This document shows positions 38,758-49,409 of a stretch of DNA of 64,000 nt, piece by piece; within the stretch, counting starts at the first letter, position 1, and the number at the start of each line of letters is the position of its first letter. The DNA comes from Rhyzopertha dominica (taxonomy: Eukaryota > Arthropoda > Insecta > Coleoptera > Bostrichidae), in contig QCXZ01000001.1 of the NCBI GenBank assembly GCA_025024175.1, forward strand, positions 27,832,942 through 27,896,941, written 5' to 3'. Under the pieces are notes generated by a model that was not told the origin of the DNA, did not search any database, and worked only from the letters and a program-made list of their open reading frames with translations. Made by a program: the position numbers and the translations under genes.

Positions 38758-39517
38758 TACCTATATATTTAAGAAATCTCTCCAAGCCTTAATACCTATG
38801 AGTAATCTAATCAGATTTCTAACACCGTTTTAAAAGCTGTCCTATTTTGTGTGTTTTTCGTGCGTAGAATGTGGTTCTGAAGCAGTGCCGCGCCTATCAG
38901 AATATATTAAGATCTGGTTTATGAGCGCTGTGTTGGTCATCTTAATTTATATGTTAAGCTGTTTTTGAGAAAAGTCTATAATTATCAGAAACGGAAGAGG
39001 TCACAGTGAAACATGCAAATTTCATTTTGCATATACACCCTGTGTCTGTATAATTTAGCTCTATTCCGGATAAATCATGTAGGATTAGTGTGTAACTTAA
39101 GCAAGTTAGCTACTTAGCATATCCTCAAATTAATTGAGAAACCCACAGCCAAACGCTATGTATCGACCCGCGATATTTATTCAAGCATAAAACATTCAAT
39201 TACGTAATTTACTGTTCGATGAAACTGATCCAGTTTCAAATAATACACAAACTGCTAATGTCATAGGTAAAAAACGCTGTGCATACATTTTCTTGAATAC
39301 CAGCCTGATAACTTACAAATTACAACTCAAATTAATAGTTCTTTGAATGTTTTGTGATAATCTATTTGTCAATTTGACAGAGACAACAATCTGACATAAC
39401 AGCAAAATCAAGTCGACCTGGGAGACAACGAACCTGGCGCCATCTGAAACGGGCACGCGTTTTGGGGTCAGTAGTTAAGACGAGCTGTAACACCAGAATA
39501 TACCACCTTGCAGCAGG

Positions 39518-39642
39518 TGATATTTGACGGAAGACGAACACACTAAGTTTTGTACTTTAAAAGCACATGTTTACCGTACGATTGTTCTTAACAGTTCGAC
39601 GTAAATAAAGTGCTAGAAATCGAAACCAGTGTTGTTTCTACA
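39518..39642 (+). repeat. 5' long terminal repeat (or its surviving part)
   Basis: 125 bp from TGATATTTGACGG to GTTTCTACA, with AATAAA at 39604-39609. The identity with the 3' copy begins 7 bp earlier (CAGCAGG at 39511-39517 and 42663-42669). A TGTAACACC at 39486 would be an alternative, gypsy-like LTR start. Confidence 0.78.
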
Positions 39643-39710
39643 GCTCAGAAGTGCGATGAATACGTGAACGGACTAACGGAACACGTAAGTACGTTTTGAA
39701 CTGTTGTGCG

Positions 39711-40304
39711 ATGAGTGATAGCGAAACGAACGAAGCACATGCTTGTGCAGCCGGGATTTTACCGCGATCGGAATGGGGCACGGTGCCACCGTCACTGCCA
39801 AATCCACCCGTAAGTGAAACCCCCACAAACGCCGCGCTTCCACAGTCTTTGCTCAATACGAATTCGCAAACGATACCTGTTCAAAACGCCGGAATGCCGT
39901 TCAACGAATCTTTGCCATCACCCTTTTTAAACCGCTGGAGCATTCCTCATGCAACCGACGCCGCGACGTTGCAACGTCAACCCATACCGATGCCGACATA
40001 TACTTTGACGCAACCTTGGAATCCATACAAACAAGCGACCATACCGCCACAAAATACAACCGAAAATACGATTTTACATTTACAACAGCAAATTATTGCG
40101 CTGCAGAATACATTGCAAAATCAGCGAATAGCATCCATTCCAACGTGCTCAGAAAACGGTAATTCGCAGCAGCAGCAGCAGCAGCGATTTTCCCGCGAAG
40201 CGCAACATGAAATATTTGAATTCGATCCGGACGACAATTCAACAACTCCAGAAAGATTTGTTAGTTCCGTTGAAAACGCAAGAGCGTATTATCAAAGACG
40301 ATAG
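39711..40304 (+). pseudogene. gag, N-terminal part
   Basis: An ATG at 39711 opens a frame encoding a Pro/Gln-rich N-terminal Gag region with a short poly-Gln tract (CAG/CAA repeats near 40165-40186). It continues into FEFDPDDNSTTPERFVSSVE, the beginning of a gypsy-type capsid, then stops at 40304. The capsid resumes in another frame in the overlapping frame at 40207-42528, so a frameshift around 40290-40304 breaks gag. The position is inside the capsid, not at a gag-pol boundary, so a programmed shift is unlikely. Confidence 0.8.
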
Positions 40305-42528
40305 AAATACAATAATTCATTCCAGACTAAAACTGCACGGAGCCGCGAAACTTTGGATGAATTCCGAAACTGAAATTACCACCTGGGAAGAGTTCAAAGC
40401 CGCACTTTTAAAAAACTTTTCTTCAGTTCAACACTCAGTTGAGATACACCGACGCCTTAGAGAACGAAAACAAAGCGCGGACGAATCACTTAGGACCTAT
40501 GCTTTTACAATGAAATCAATTGCATCTGGCCAAGTAGATGAGTTCAGCGTAGTCACTTATATAGTTCAGGGTTTACGGGATGCGGGACTAGCTCGTCAGT
40601 TCTATACCAATATTCCCCACACAGTTGCAGAATTTTTAAACAAGGCTGATCTATACGTTTCTTTTGAAACTAGCCGAAAACCTCTAATTAAAGAAAAAGA
40701 TAAATCTCATCAGACACCACAAATAACCGAACGAACAGCCGCGAATAATAATACGCAGCGAAAACCTGTTGACAACAAACCAACCGGCCAAAATACAACT
40801 TGTCCATTTTGTTTAGCGGGCGAACATCGCATGAAAGATTGTCCAAAAATCATATGCGAGAAGTGCCAAACGAAGGGTCACTTAGCGCGCGATTGCGAAA
40901 ACAAACGACCATCAGCAACAGAAAAACGCATTATGTTAGTGGAAATGAAAACAGATAACATAACCGTACCGATCTCTATAAACGGAAGGGCAGAAATTGC
41001 TTTACCTGATACGGGTTCGACAATAAACCTCATAACCAAATCCAAAATAGATGAATTATGTATCCCATATATTGAAGTCGACAATGTGGAACTAAAACCG
41101 ATTGTTTTAACTGGTTTAAATGGAATTGCCTGCCAAAACATTGGAGTAGCCAGAATACCCATAAAAATCAAAGATGACGAACTTACAACAAAATTCTATG
41201 TCGTTGAAAATGATATCATCCCCGTGCCAATTTTGTTAGGCAACGAATTGTTTAAACAACCGAATGTGGTCTTCCGAATCGAAGGAGGAGTAGCCAACAT
41301 TGAAATAGATCATAAGTCACCCCAGCGTATTTCAGAAAACGATTTGGACATTAATGCTAAACTTGACAAACTAATTAAAATTCGAGTAACACAAATTGTT
41401 AAGGAAACAATTGAAAACTTTACAAAACCTGCTACATTGCCTGAATCCGAGATGGATATACCAGAACAAGAACAAGTTGAGATTGCTATGCAAGACCTTT
41501 TAGAAAAGAACGTGATCGAACCTCCTATCAAACCGAGTAAATCTAACTACACAAAAACTGTAACGCTAGTAGACGAAAAGAATGTGGACCACCACACACA
41601 AAATAAAATAACGATAAAAGAAAAAATAGTTTTCGTGACACCTCGCTGCATGCGACGAAGCACCGTTAGTGTCGAACGTGTCAATAAACACGTAAGAACT
41701 GGCAAAGCCAAAAAACTTATCCGCCGAACCCACAGGTTCCCAAAACTTCATCGTTACGTCAAAAAATATACCAAATACAGGCTCAAATGCTTAATTTACA
41801 CTGACGGCTCAGGAAAGCCAGTTGACAAACTACACATTACGACGACTACCCGTTTACAAGAAGCCATAAAAGCGTTCAAGATAATATTCAGCACATCTGG
41901 ACCGCCTGGAACGCTCGTAAGTGATCGTGGCACCTGTTTCACGTCTAGTGAATTCGCGAACTTTCTTAACGATTCGGGAGTGAAACACGTTCTCAACGCG
42001 ACCGCTAATCCGCGTGCTAACGGTCAGTGCGAAAAATATAACCGCAGTCTAACGAACATTCTGGTCAAAATCGTGGACAGTCATGAAAACTGGTCTGAGA
42101 AGTTGTGTACCGTACAACAGATCCTCAACAATACCTACCAGAGAAGCATCGCCGCTTCACCGTCTCAACTCCTACTGGGCTACGACCTGCGCATTCAAAC
42201 AGACCAAGGGTTGCGAGATCTCATAGCTGCCGCTGTACAGGAGGACACCGACATCGACCATGTCCAGCGCCGAATGATCATTCGAGAAAAAGCTGAGAAG
42301 CATCAAGTCCAAGTGCAACAGGATAATGAGAGACGGTACAACCTACGACGCCGTCCACCACAACATTTTGAAACCGGTTCAGCCAAAGTACCGAGGACCA
42401 TATGTCGTGGCCAAAGCGTTAGACCACGATACCTACATCGTCGAGGACATTCCTGGGGCGCAACGCACACAACGACCTTACTCAGGGGCCATCTCCAGCG
42501 ATCGCCTCCGCCTCCTATCGCCCGATGA
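40207..42528 (+). CDS. Gag-protease fused in frame to a truncated integrase, RT/RNase H deleted
   Basis: A 773-codon frame. Real homology starts around residue 33 (RLKLHGAAKLWM, capsid). Two CX2CX4HX4C zinc knuckles sit at about 199-212 and 217-230. The protease has ALPDTGSTINLI with DTG near 268-270. Residues of about 420-458 (LLEKNVIEPPIKPSKSNY) match the entry to RT, but the RT core and RNase H are absent. The sequence then passes to an integrase remnant (RFPKLHRYVKKY) and to the core with SDRGTCF and, 35 residues later, the Glu of QCEKYN (D-35-E). The first catalytic Asp is lost. A further frameshift near 42340-42370 moves the C-terminal domain to another frame. Confidence 0.85.
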   Translation: MKYLNSIRTTIQQLQKDLLVPLKTQERIIKDDRNTIIHSRLKLHGAAKLWMNSETEITTWEEFKAALLKNFSSVQHSVEIHRRLRERKQSADESLRTYAFTMKSIASGQVDEFSVVTYIVQGLRDAGLARQFYTNIPHTVAEFLNKADLYVSFETSRKPLIKEKDKSHQTPQITERTAANNNTQRKPVDNKPTGQNTTCPFCLAGEHRMKDCPKIICEKCQTKGHLARDCENKRPSATEKRIMLVEMKTDNITVPISINGRAEIALPDTGSTINLITKSKIDELCIPYIEVDNVELKPIVLTGLNGIACQNIGVARIPIKIKDDELTTKFYVVENDIIPVPILLGNELFKQPNVVFRIEGGVANIEIDHKSPQRISENDLDINAKLDKLIKIRVTQIVKETIENFTKPATLPESEMDIPEQEQVEIAMQDLLEKNVIEPPIKPSKSNYTKTVTLVDEKNVDHHTQNKITIKEKIVFVTPRCMRRSTVSVERVNKHVRTGKAKKLIRRTHRFPKLHRYVKKYTKYRLKCLIYTDGSGKPVDKLHITTTTRLQEAIKAFKIIFSTSGPPGTLVSDRGTCFTSSEFANFLNDSGVKHVLNATANPRANGQCEKYNRSLTNILVKIVDSHENWSEKLCTVQQILNNTYQRSIAASPSQLLLGYDLRIQTDQGLRDLIAAAVQEDTDIDHVQRRMIIREKAEKHQVQVQQDNERRYNLRRRPPQHFETGSAKVPRTICRGQSVRPRYLHRRGHSWGATHTTTLLRGHLQRSPPPPIAR

Positions 42529-42679
42529 TGACGGCTCCACATCGTTCGATGAGGGCTCGGACTCGGAGTTGGACACGACCCCAAAGCGTCCGAGACGGCC
42601 GCGTTGTCAGGACGGCCGAGCTGTAGCCAATCCGGCAACACCGCTCCAAGCATTGAGAATGACAGCAGGTGATATTTGA
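42326..42679 (+). pseudogene. Integrase C-terminal (GPY/F-like) segment in shifted frame
   Basis: From about 42370 this frame reads ILKPVQPKYRGPYVVAKAL, a GPY/F module that follows the integrase core in many gypsy elements, then an acidic and Arg-rich tail. It ends at 42679 inside the 3' LTR. The frame differs from the upstream integrase, so an indel near 42340-42370 separates them. Confidence 0.72.
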
Positions 42680-42794
42680 CGGAAGACGAACACACTAAGT
42701 TTTGTACTTTAAAAGCACATATTTACCGTACGATTGTTCTTAACAGTTCGACGTAAATAAAGTGCTAGAAATCGAAACCAGTGTTGTTTCTACA
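42670..42794 (+). repeat. 3' long terminal repeat (or its surviving part)
   Basis: Matches 39518-39642 at 124 of 125 positions (G to A near 42721). It is preceded by GAGAATGACAGCAGG, which could serve as a weak polypurine tract. Confidence 0.78.
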
Positions 42795-43510
42795 ATATAG
42801 ATCATATTGTCAACAAGGCATTTAGACTTACATATATATTTAGATTTATTAATTGTCAATGCAAAGATTTTAAAAATATTCTTGTATTGATTAAACTTTA
42901 TTGCACTATGATAAGATCTGTTCTGGAATATTGCGCTGTTGTTTGGAATCCACATTATGCTAATAATGTAAATCGTATTGAGGCAGTACAGAAAAATGTA
43001 TGAACTTTCTACTTTTCAAGTTAAACATCGATAAAAACCTGATATCTTATAAAGAGCGTCTCATTTTTCTGGGTTTTCAATCATTTAGTGAAAATCTGTC
43101 AATTATTTTTGGCTATAAGATCTTGAATGAATTAATCGATTCTTGTGATATATTATGTAATCTTATAAATTATAGAGCTCCACAATATCCTACTCGATGT
43201 CACGAACATTTAACTGATAATTTTCACAAAACGAATTTTGGCTTGAATAGTCCTTATGGCTGTTTAGCTAGAATTCTTAAAAGTGAGTTTTCACCGGAGT
43301 TGGGTATTTACAAGTGTTCTTTATAATAAATTAAAAAATAGTCTGCAAAGAAGAACACCTCTAGTTTTAATTTAATTTAATGTTTAGATATCACTGTTAG
43401 CGGTTATCATTACATACTTGTATTTCGCTTGTAATGCCCCTATGGGTCGTTGTTACCTTTTTTTTTTGGCAAAAAAACGCATTATTATTATTATCATCAT
43501 TATTAATATT
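42795..43510 (+). pseudogene. LINE 3' remnant (RT C-terminus and tail)
   Basis: Begins at the LTR end with DHIVNKAFRLTYIF and IRSVLEYCAVVWNPHYANN, the stretch after the RT core of jockey/CR1-like LINEs. It shifts frame near 43000 into YKERLIFLGFQSFSENLSII and ARILKSEFSPELGIYKC. It ends in a noncoding tail and an (ATT)n run (43481-43510), as LINE 3' ends often do. The upstream ORF is missing. Confidence 0.78.
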
Positions 43511-43854
43511 CTAAAAGAAAAAGCGGTATACCGAGTTATCAACTCAATGGTGAAAATCCTGTATTGCTATGTTGTTTTAGTCTCCACTTATTATAGCCAT
43601 AAGCAGTTCCAGCTAATTTAGTAAATACTGTAAAAGCTAAGCAGGCGGTGGAAAACAGAACAAAGGAATTAAAATATCCGTTTGTTATACTCATTGTGTT
43701 TGTTTTGAAGTTCTTAATGTTGGTGCAATACTATAATACTATAATTCCTCGTATCCTAGAAGGTCGCATTATTGGGTCTTCTAAATTTACATTTTTTAAC
43801 AGACGATTTGTCTTTACTGTTTGAACGCAAAAGAAATATTTTATTTTTCAACAT

Positions 43855-44360
43855 ATGATCAATTGGCGGTCACACATTTATGCCAATGTTTTGACAAGTC
43901 TCCCAAAATCTCCTCCACAGTTTCATTCGGGTGTTCATCCGCCGAAAAACGACGTCCCTTCACGTGCTGTTTTAATTTGGTAACGAGATAGTAGTCATTC
44001 TGTGTCAAGCTTGAGATGTAAAGTGGATGTTTTAGGTCTACAAAATAACATTCGTCGATTACTTCACGGGATTGCGAGCTTTGTGGACTCAATTGTCATT
44101 GTCATGAAGCAGCATAATCTTTTGATCGCAGTTATGAAGCATTTTCTGTTGTATGGCTGTTTTCAACTGTCTGATTTTTTATNTATAAATCTTTCCCGCT
44201 ACTGTAGNACCTTTCATCATATACTCAATCAGTAAGATTCTTTCCATATCCCAAAACACCNTCACAATCAGCTTTCCGGATGAATTCTGCGTTCTTGCCT
44301 TCTTCGGCAGTGAAGNTCCCTTGTGGACCCACTTCAGCTATACCCCAGTAAGCTCATTTG
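43855..44360 (-). pseudogene. Mariner-type transposase remnant, C-terminal half
   Basis: The minus-strand translation in shifting frames gives VFWDMERILLIEYMMKG and then TQNDYYLVTKLKQHVKGRRF and SADEHPNETVEEILGD, the order of the mariner catalytic region and C-terminus. The YSPDLAPSDYYLF segment is altered and several frameshifts and ambiguous bases are present. Terminal repeats were not found. Confidence 0.75.
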
Positions 44361-44599
44361 GCGAAGAGGTGACGTTAATTGGCCACCGCACAGTTCAGAC
44401 CTGACTTCTTAAAACTTTCTATTTTTTTATGAAGATTTAAAGCTAAATATCGCATCAGGAATNGCATCGCTATCTCAGGCTTTANGTCAACTGAGAAATC
44501 TTCGTTCAAGGTTAGAGGAGTGCCCGGAGCGTAACGGACGACATTTAAATAACATTATTTAGTAAGTAATTTTCCAATAACCCTAGATTGAAAATAAAA

Positions 44600-45502
44600 A
44601 CATAGCTTTCCAGGACTCGATGGAATAACATTCTCTCACAAATTATTGCAGAAGCAGTTGTAATAGTCACAAACAAAATTCTTGTAAGTCAGCTTTTTTC
44701 TAAAGACTGACGGTGATCGTTCCAATATATAAGGGCGAGGGAGACGAGACTAGACCAGAGTGCTATAGACTAATATCACTTGTATCTAACATCGCTAAAG
44801 TGATTGTTTTTAGAAAAACACAAGGTGCTATTTGAATCTCAGTTTGTATTCAGAGCCTGAAAATAAACACAGCTTGCTCTGAACTGAAACGAGGTTGCTT
44901 TGGGTGTCTATATTGATCTAGCTAAAGCATTTGACACTGTGAACCATCGAGTTTTGTTGGAAGTGTTGTTCGAAAGTGGTCTACGTGGTAATGCCAAGTA
45001 CTTGTTCACAGCTTACCAGAGTGAACGTGAGCAATGTGTCAGATCAAACGGTTTAACTAGCGAGCTGAAAAGCATAAAATGTGATATGCCACAGGTGACT
45101 GTTCTTGGTCCGATAATTTTCAATGTATATCTAAATGGACTGTTTAATGTAACCACCGCGGGGAAAGGGTGATATCTACGCAGACGACACGGCAGTGGTG
45201 TTCAGGGCGGTGGATTGGAACGTGATGACGGCAACAGTAGAAAGAGACTAGGCTAGTCTCAAGATGTGGTTTAAGTACAAACTATTATCTTTTAATGTGA
45301 CTAAACTAAATTTATCACTTTCACATGCTATAACGATACACAACTCATTTCACGTTCTAACCTCCCAAATGAAACAACATAAATTAAAATAGTAACTTAA
45401 ACAAATTACTCAGGTATCTATCTCGACAAAAATTTAAAATGGAATGTCCAACCAAAAGGCTTGGTGATAAAGATGAGATGTATATTATTTAGATTTAAAC
45501 AA

Positions 45503-45545
<43 letters not shown>

Positions 45546-45910
45546 CATTCCACAGTTAAAGATAATTTACTATGCTTTGGTTGAATCAGTGTTGCAATAT
45601 GGCATAGTCGGCTGGGCTAGTGTTTCCAACTGTTACATCAGGGCGGCAGAGGTTTTTCAAAACCGTATCTTAAAAATCATATAATGAAAAACAAATTACC
45701 ATCCGAATCAATTGCTCTGTAAAGAAATTGGCATCTTTTCAATAAAAAAAAACTCTGTTTTAAGAGTCTACTCCTGTTCCAATATAAAAATTTTCATTGG
45801 TTTAGACGAGTACTAAACAGATAGCAAATCAGCATTACATGGTGTTTAATGCTTGAAAGTGTGTTGGTCAGAAATGAATGTTTTACTGCGCTCCGCGCCT
45901 ATATAATGTA
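44600..45910 (+). pseudogene. LINE reverse transcriptase remnant
   Basis: In order on the plus strand: PGLDGITFSHKLLQK (44606 on), VYIDLAKAFDTVNHRVLLE (44900s), an altered CDMPQVTVLGPIIFNVYLN (normally C.VPQG), DIYADDTAVVFRA (the YADD catalytic box, about 45170), and LKIIYYALVESVLQYGI (45560s). The frame is broken several times and an inserted TA repeat (45505-45544) separates the last parts. The copy is inactive. Confidence 0.82.
45505..45544. repeat. (TA)n microsatellite
   Basis: About 20 TA units inside the LINE remnant. Confidence 0.92.
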
Positions 45911-45916
45911 CCTACT

Positions 45917-45935
45917 TTTATTATTATCCTTATTA

Positions 45936-46024
<89 letters not shown>
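45917..46024. repeat. (TTA)n microsatellite
   Basis: About 36 units with few interruptions, directly after the LINE remnant, so probably its expanded 3' tail. Confidence 0.9.
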
Positions 46025-46025
<1 letters not shown>

Positions 46026-49000
46026 CAGTTTTTACACTACAAAATAAACAATAATTCAGGTAGTAAGGGCGAATTGAACTGAAATTTCACAAAGGCCTAG
46101 GGCTGATCAAAATTGACTGATCCAATAAATTATATCATATCAATATAAAAAAAATGTTCAATAAGTATGTGAAAATTTTTACAGTAGAAGGTTCTATTCA
46201 GAACGTTCATTGTTTAGAGTAAAAAATCCTGCAAAGATGTGTATTACCCGTTTGTGTACTTTAACTGGAGCAATCGGTGTCCATGGTGTAAAACGCTGGG
46301 TAAATATCCGTGCTCTATATTTCAGAGGAATTTTCGCACTCGTGCTCTTGTTAAATTCCGGCTCATGCATTGCCGCTTGCAGCCGGATTACCCGTCCAAT
46401 AAAAACGCAAGTGCGGTATAAACCACGGTTAAACCTCTTTGCGCTGCGGAGATTTACGACGACGGAGTATAATTACAGCTGGAGCAATTGAAAATTTGCG
46501 GTGTTACTCATTTCTCGCATCGGTAAAAGTAATTAACCAGGAAACCGCAAATGATTCCTGATTAATGCTGGATTTCAATTTGCGTTGTTCCGCGATACCG
46601 CGGTCCCCGACTAATTTGGACGCAAGTCAGGCCGAAGAAATATTCATTACAGGAGCAGCGGGTGTGAGAATATGATTCCAGCTGAAAACCGTATTGGGAT
46701 AGAACGATTAATTTAGAATATTCGGTTAGCTCATTGGCAAGCAAACGCTAATTAATAATGACCTATTTACGTGAAAGGTTTGGTTCATTAAAATGCTAAA
46801 TAAAGTCATGTCTTGGCAGTCGTAGTGTAAAATTTTGTTTTTTTTCTGTGATGCTCATGCTTGTTAAAGGAACCGTATATAATTTATTTTTAGTTATGTT
46901 CAGCACCATACTTGCACATGCATTGAATTAAAAATATTTTAAAATAGAAACCAGAACCAGTGGAAATATGCTTTCATTTTCCTCAGAGGCCTTTTCAACT
47001 AATCTGGCTCTTCAGCCAAAGCTGGCTTGGAAGCAGAAAAGTGTCAAAACAGAAAGCAATAAAAGGACTTGTGTAGCCATAGCTTGAAGATTTACTAATG
47101 TAAATGCTGTGTAAAAGAATAATGTGATGCTAATACTTATTGGCGATTCAAATTAATATTTCCGCGCGCTCGAGCGATCGGCTGGTCGCGCAGAAAGCAG
47201 TCTACTTGATTTGTTCGCGCTATGTGGCGTGATTAAAATACGACTCGGTTTAAAGAAGATTTTTACATTTTGGAAGCAACTGTTGCTTGCAAGTGTAGGT
47301 ATGCAGAAGGCTGAATGTGTTCTTGTGAGTGGTTGTAAAAGTTTAGCAAACTAGTGTAATAAATGCTTGTATATACATCTGCTTTGCTGGGCAGGCCAAA
47401 TAAACTGCAGTGTAAAGTGAAAATTAAAAACGGGCATAGCAGCATATATGCACAAGGTGCATTTAATGCACATGCACTCTGATCGTTGCACTATTACATT
47501 TTAATTATGTATAAAAATGGTTGTATGTGAAGTATCATAAACAAATAGTCTATTAAGAAACCCTTGACATTTTCATAAAAGCATCTTGGTATGAGATGAT
47601 ATCGCTTTGTTAAAAAAAAGCCTTTATGGAATGTGCCTTTTTTTCCTAAAGCCGCGGAACATACAACTTAACTTAGCGTAGCCAACATATGGAAAAGTTA
47701 TTGTTTTACATGTCTGTGGGGATATTTTTCTAACAACATTAACAATACTATATAAAAAATATTGTGCTTTAATTAAAAAATATAAATTCCACCTAATTTC
47801 TAAAAACGTAGGGAAGGGTGATAAGATGTAATTAATTGATCTATGATTTCCAACAGTTTTGTACATCTTTGAGAATAATCGAATGTTACAAGAAATTGAG
47901 TGCGGAAGAGTTCTTGTAAACGTAGTCTACTTCATTACCAATATCTTTTTTATATTAAGCTTGATGCCAAAATAATAGGGCTTCAATATCTTGCTGCTTT
48001 AACTCATATGTAATTCTTCAGTGGAAATAGGATAATTTCTCCTATTTTGGGTTTTTTCAGTTCAGACGGTGCCGTTGTATAAATCAAGTTGTTATGAATA
48101 CCTAGGGTTGTTAGTCATCATCCACTATGCTTCCTTTAAGAAGAAGTATAAAATAACGTGCTTTTGCGATTTAGCTTCAGAATAGTATCTATCAACAAAA
48201 TACCTTATTGCTGTTTTTATAATAAAACTCGGCTGTCGCCCAGTCATTTATCGCGATGCGTACACGAAAGCGGAAAGTGCCCAGAGACAGTGACAGTTTT
48301 TGAGTAGTTCATTATTCTGCCGCTAGACTGCGTATCGCTTAGCTTGAATCGCCAATTGATAACTGTACCTAAAAGGATAACGATCTTTGTCGTCTGTCAT
48401 GTACAAAAATGGTCCACCAGTAGATGGCGATAACTTACAAGTGTAAGATTTTTATATTTTTTCCTCTTTTTTATAATCTTATTCATAGTGAAACACATTT
48501 AATGATCATGCAATAGAAGAACGTGACATAGGAATATGTAATATAAACTTTCAATATGCTCTGAACGGTTACAACACGGATAAGGTTGTGCTCAATTTTT
48601 AAAATTACGTACTGTTTCAAAAGTTTCATTTACCTTTTAAGTGTTTTGAGCTTATCATATTTGCGTTTTTCTAAATTTGTTGTTTAGCATTGGATTTGGC
48701 GAAATTTAAGGTCGCCTAGAGCAGGCAAACAAATAAGTATGCTAGATATATCGTCTTAATTATTGTTATATTACGATAAGGATTATTATACAGTAATATT
48801 ATAACTTGAAATAAAAATAAAATCTAAGGTTTAACCAGTAAAAAGGAAATTGTCACATTGTGCTTAACTTATAAAGAAATTATACACTTAATATACGACG
48901 CCACCTATCGACAATCCGTTAAAGCTTGAATTCGCTGGCAAAACAGAGACGCTTCAGAATCGTCTGTTCGGCATCATTATTGGAGGTATTCGTACAAACA

Positions 49001-49261
49001 AGTTTAACAGCTTTCAAGTGGTTCGTCAACTGACAAAATTAAAATACTTATCAGTATAGGATGATGAACCAAAATAGTAATGATTCAAAAGATGTCTAAG
49101 ATACACATAGTTATTGCTTTAACATCAGGTGCTTGTTAATAGATGTCGTATTTTAACGAATTAATGCAAATATTTTCACTTCAAATAAAACCTGCCATAA
49201 AGACTTTGGTACTATGTTAGTGAAATAACAAATTATAGTGAGCATCTTCAAAGCAGAGTGC
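46025..49261. other. No gene seen; composition island at 46220-46720
   Basis: 46220-46720 is GC-richer and noncoding on both strands as far as I can read; a small CG-rich patch lies at 47160-47230. 48400-48740 is the inverted copy of the 12.4-kb repeat. The rest is AT-rich with nothing recognisable. Confidence 0.45.
48400..48740 (-). repeat. Dispersed repeat, inverted copy of 12430-12770
   Basis: Shares ACTTACAAGTGTAAGATTTT, GTGACATAGGAATATGT and CTTTCAATATGCTCTGAAC with the copy in the lectin intron, with moderate divergence. Its CAGGGTG end is not present here. Confidence 0.72.
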
Positions 49262-49405
49262 ATAGTAGGGAACTTACCTGGATCATTATGAACAAAAGAA
49301 AACACTTCTTAACATTCAGAATAAAAAGTTTTCATCGCACCATTTCACAAGTGCTTCAATGTTGTCCTGCAGACGTTCACGGTCTGATACGTAATTAATT
49401 TTCAC
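49262..49405 (-). pseudogene. LINE reverse transcriptase scrap
   Basis: The minus strand encodes KINYVSDRERLQDNIEALVK and WCDENFLF, then in a shifted frame LNVKKCFLLF, matching the segment just after the YADD box of jockey-like LINE RT (D..LQ.DI..L..WC..N.L.LN..KC). It abuts the Penelope-like remnant above it. Confidence 0.65.
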
Positions 49406-49409
49406 TACT

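Larger units (their letters stand above)
39518..42794 (+). mobile_element. Internally deleted LTR retrotransposon (Ty3/gypsy type)
   Basis: Two 125-bp terminal direct repeats (39518-39642 and 42670-42794) differ at one base, implying recent insertion or conversion. Between them lie gag, an aspartic protease, a scrap of RT start and part of an integrase in the same order as gypsy elements, but the RT catalytic region and RNase H are missing. The repeats run TG...CA and contain AATAAA. The flanks (GCAGG on the left, ATATA on the right) do not match, so no target duplication is seen, and the 3' repeat may be truncated at its 5' side. Confidence 0.87.

Noticed and set aside
42303..42695. Antisense frames across the LTR retrotransposon
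   Set aside because: Shadows of gag/protease/integrase coding on the plus strand.
45849..46082. Leucine-rich frame at 45.9 kb
   Set aside because: It is the translation of the (TTA)n microsatellite.
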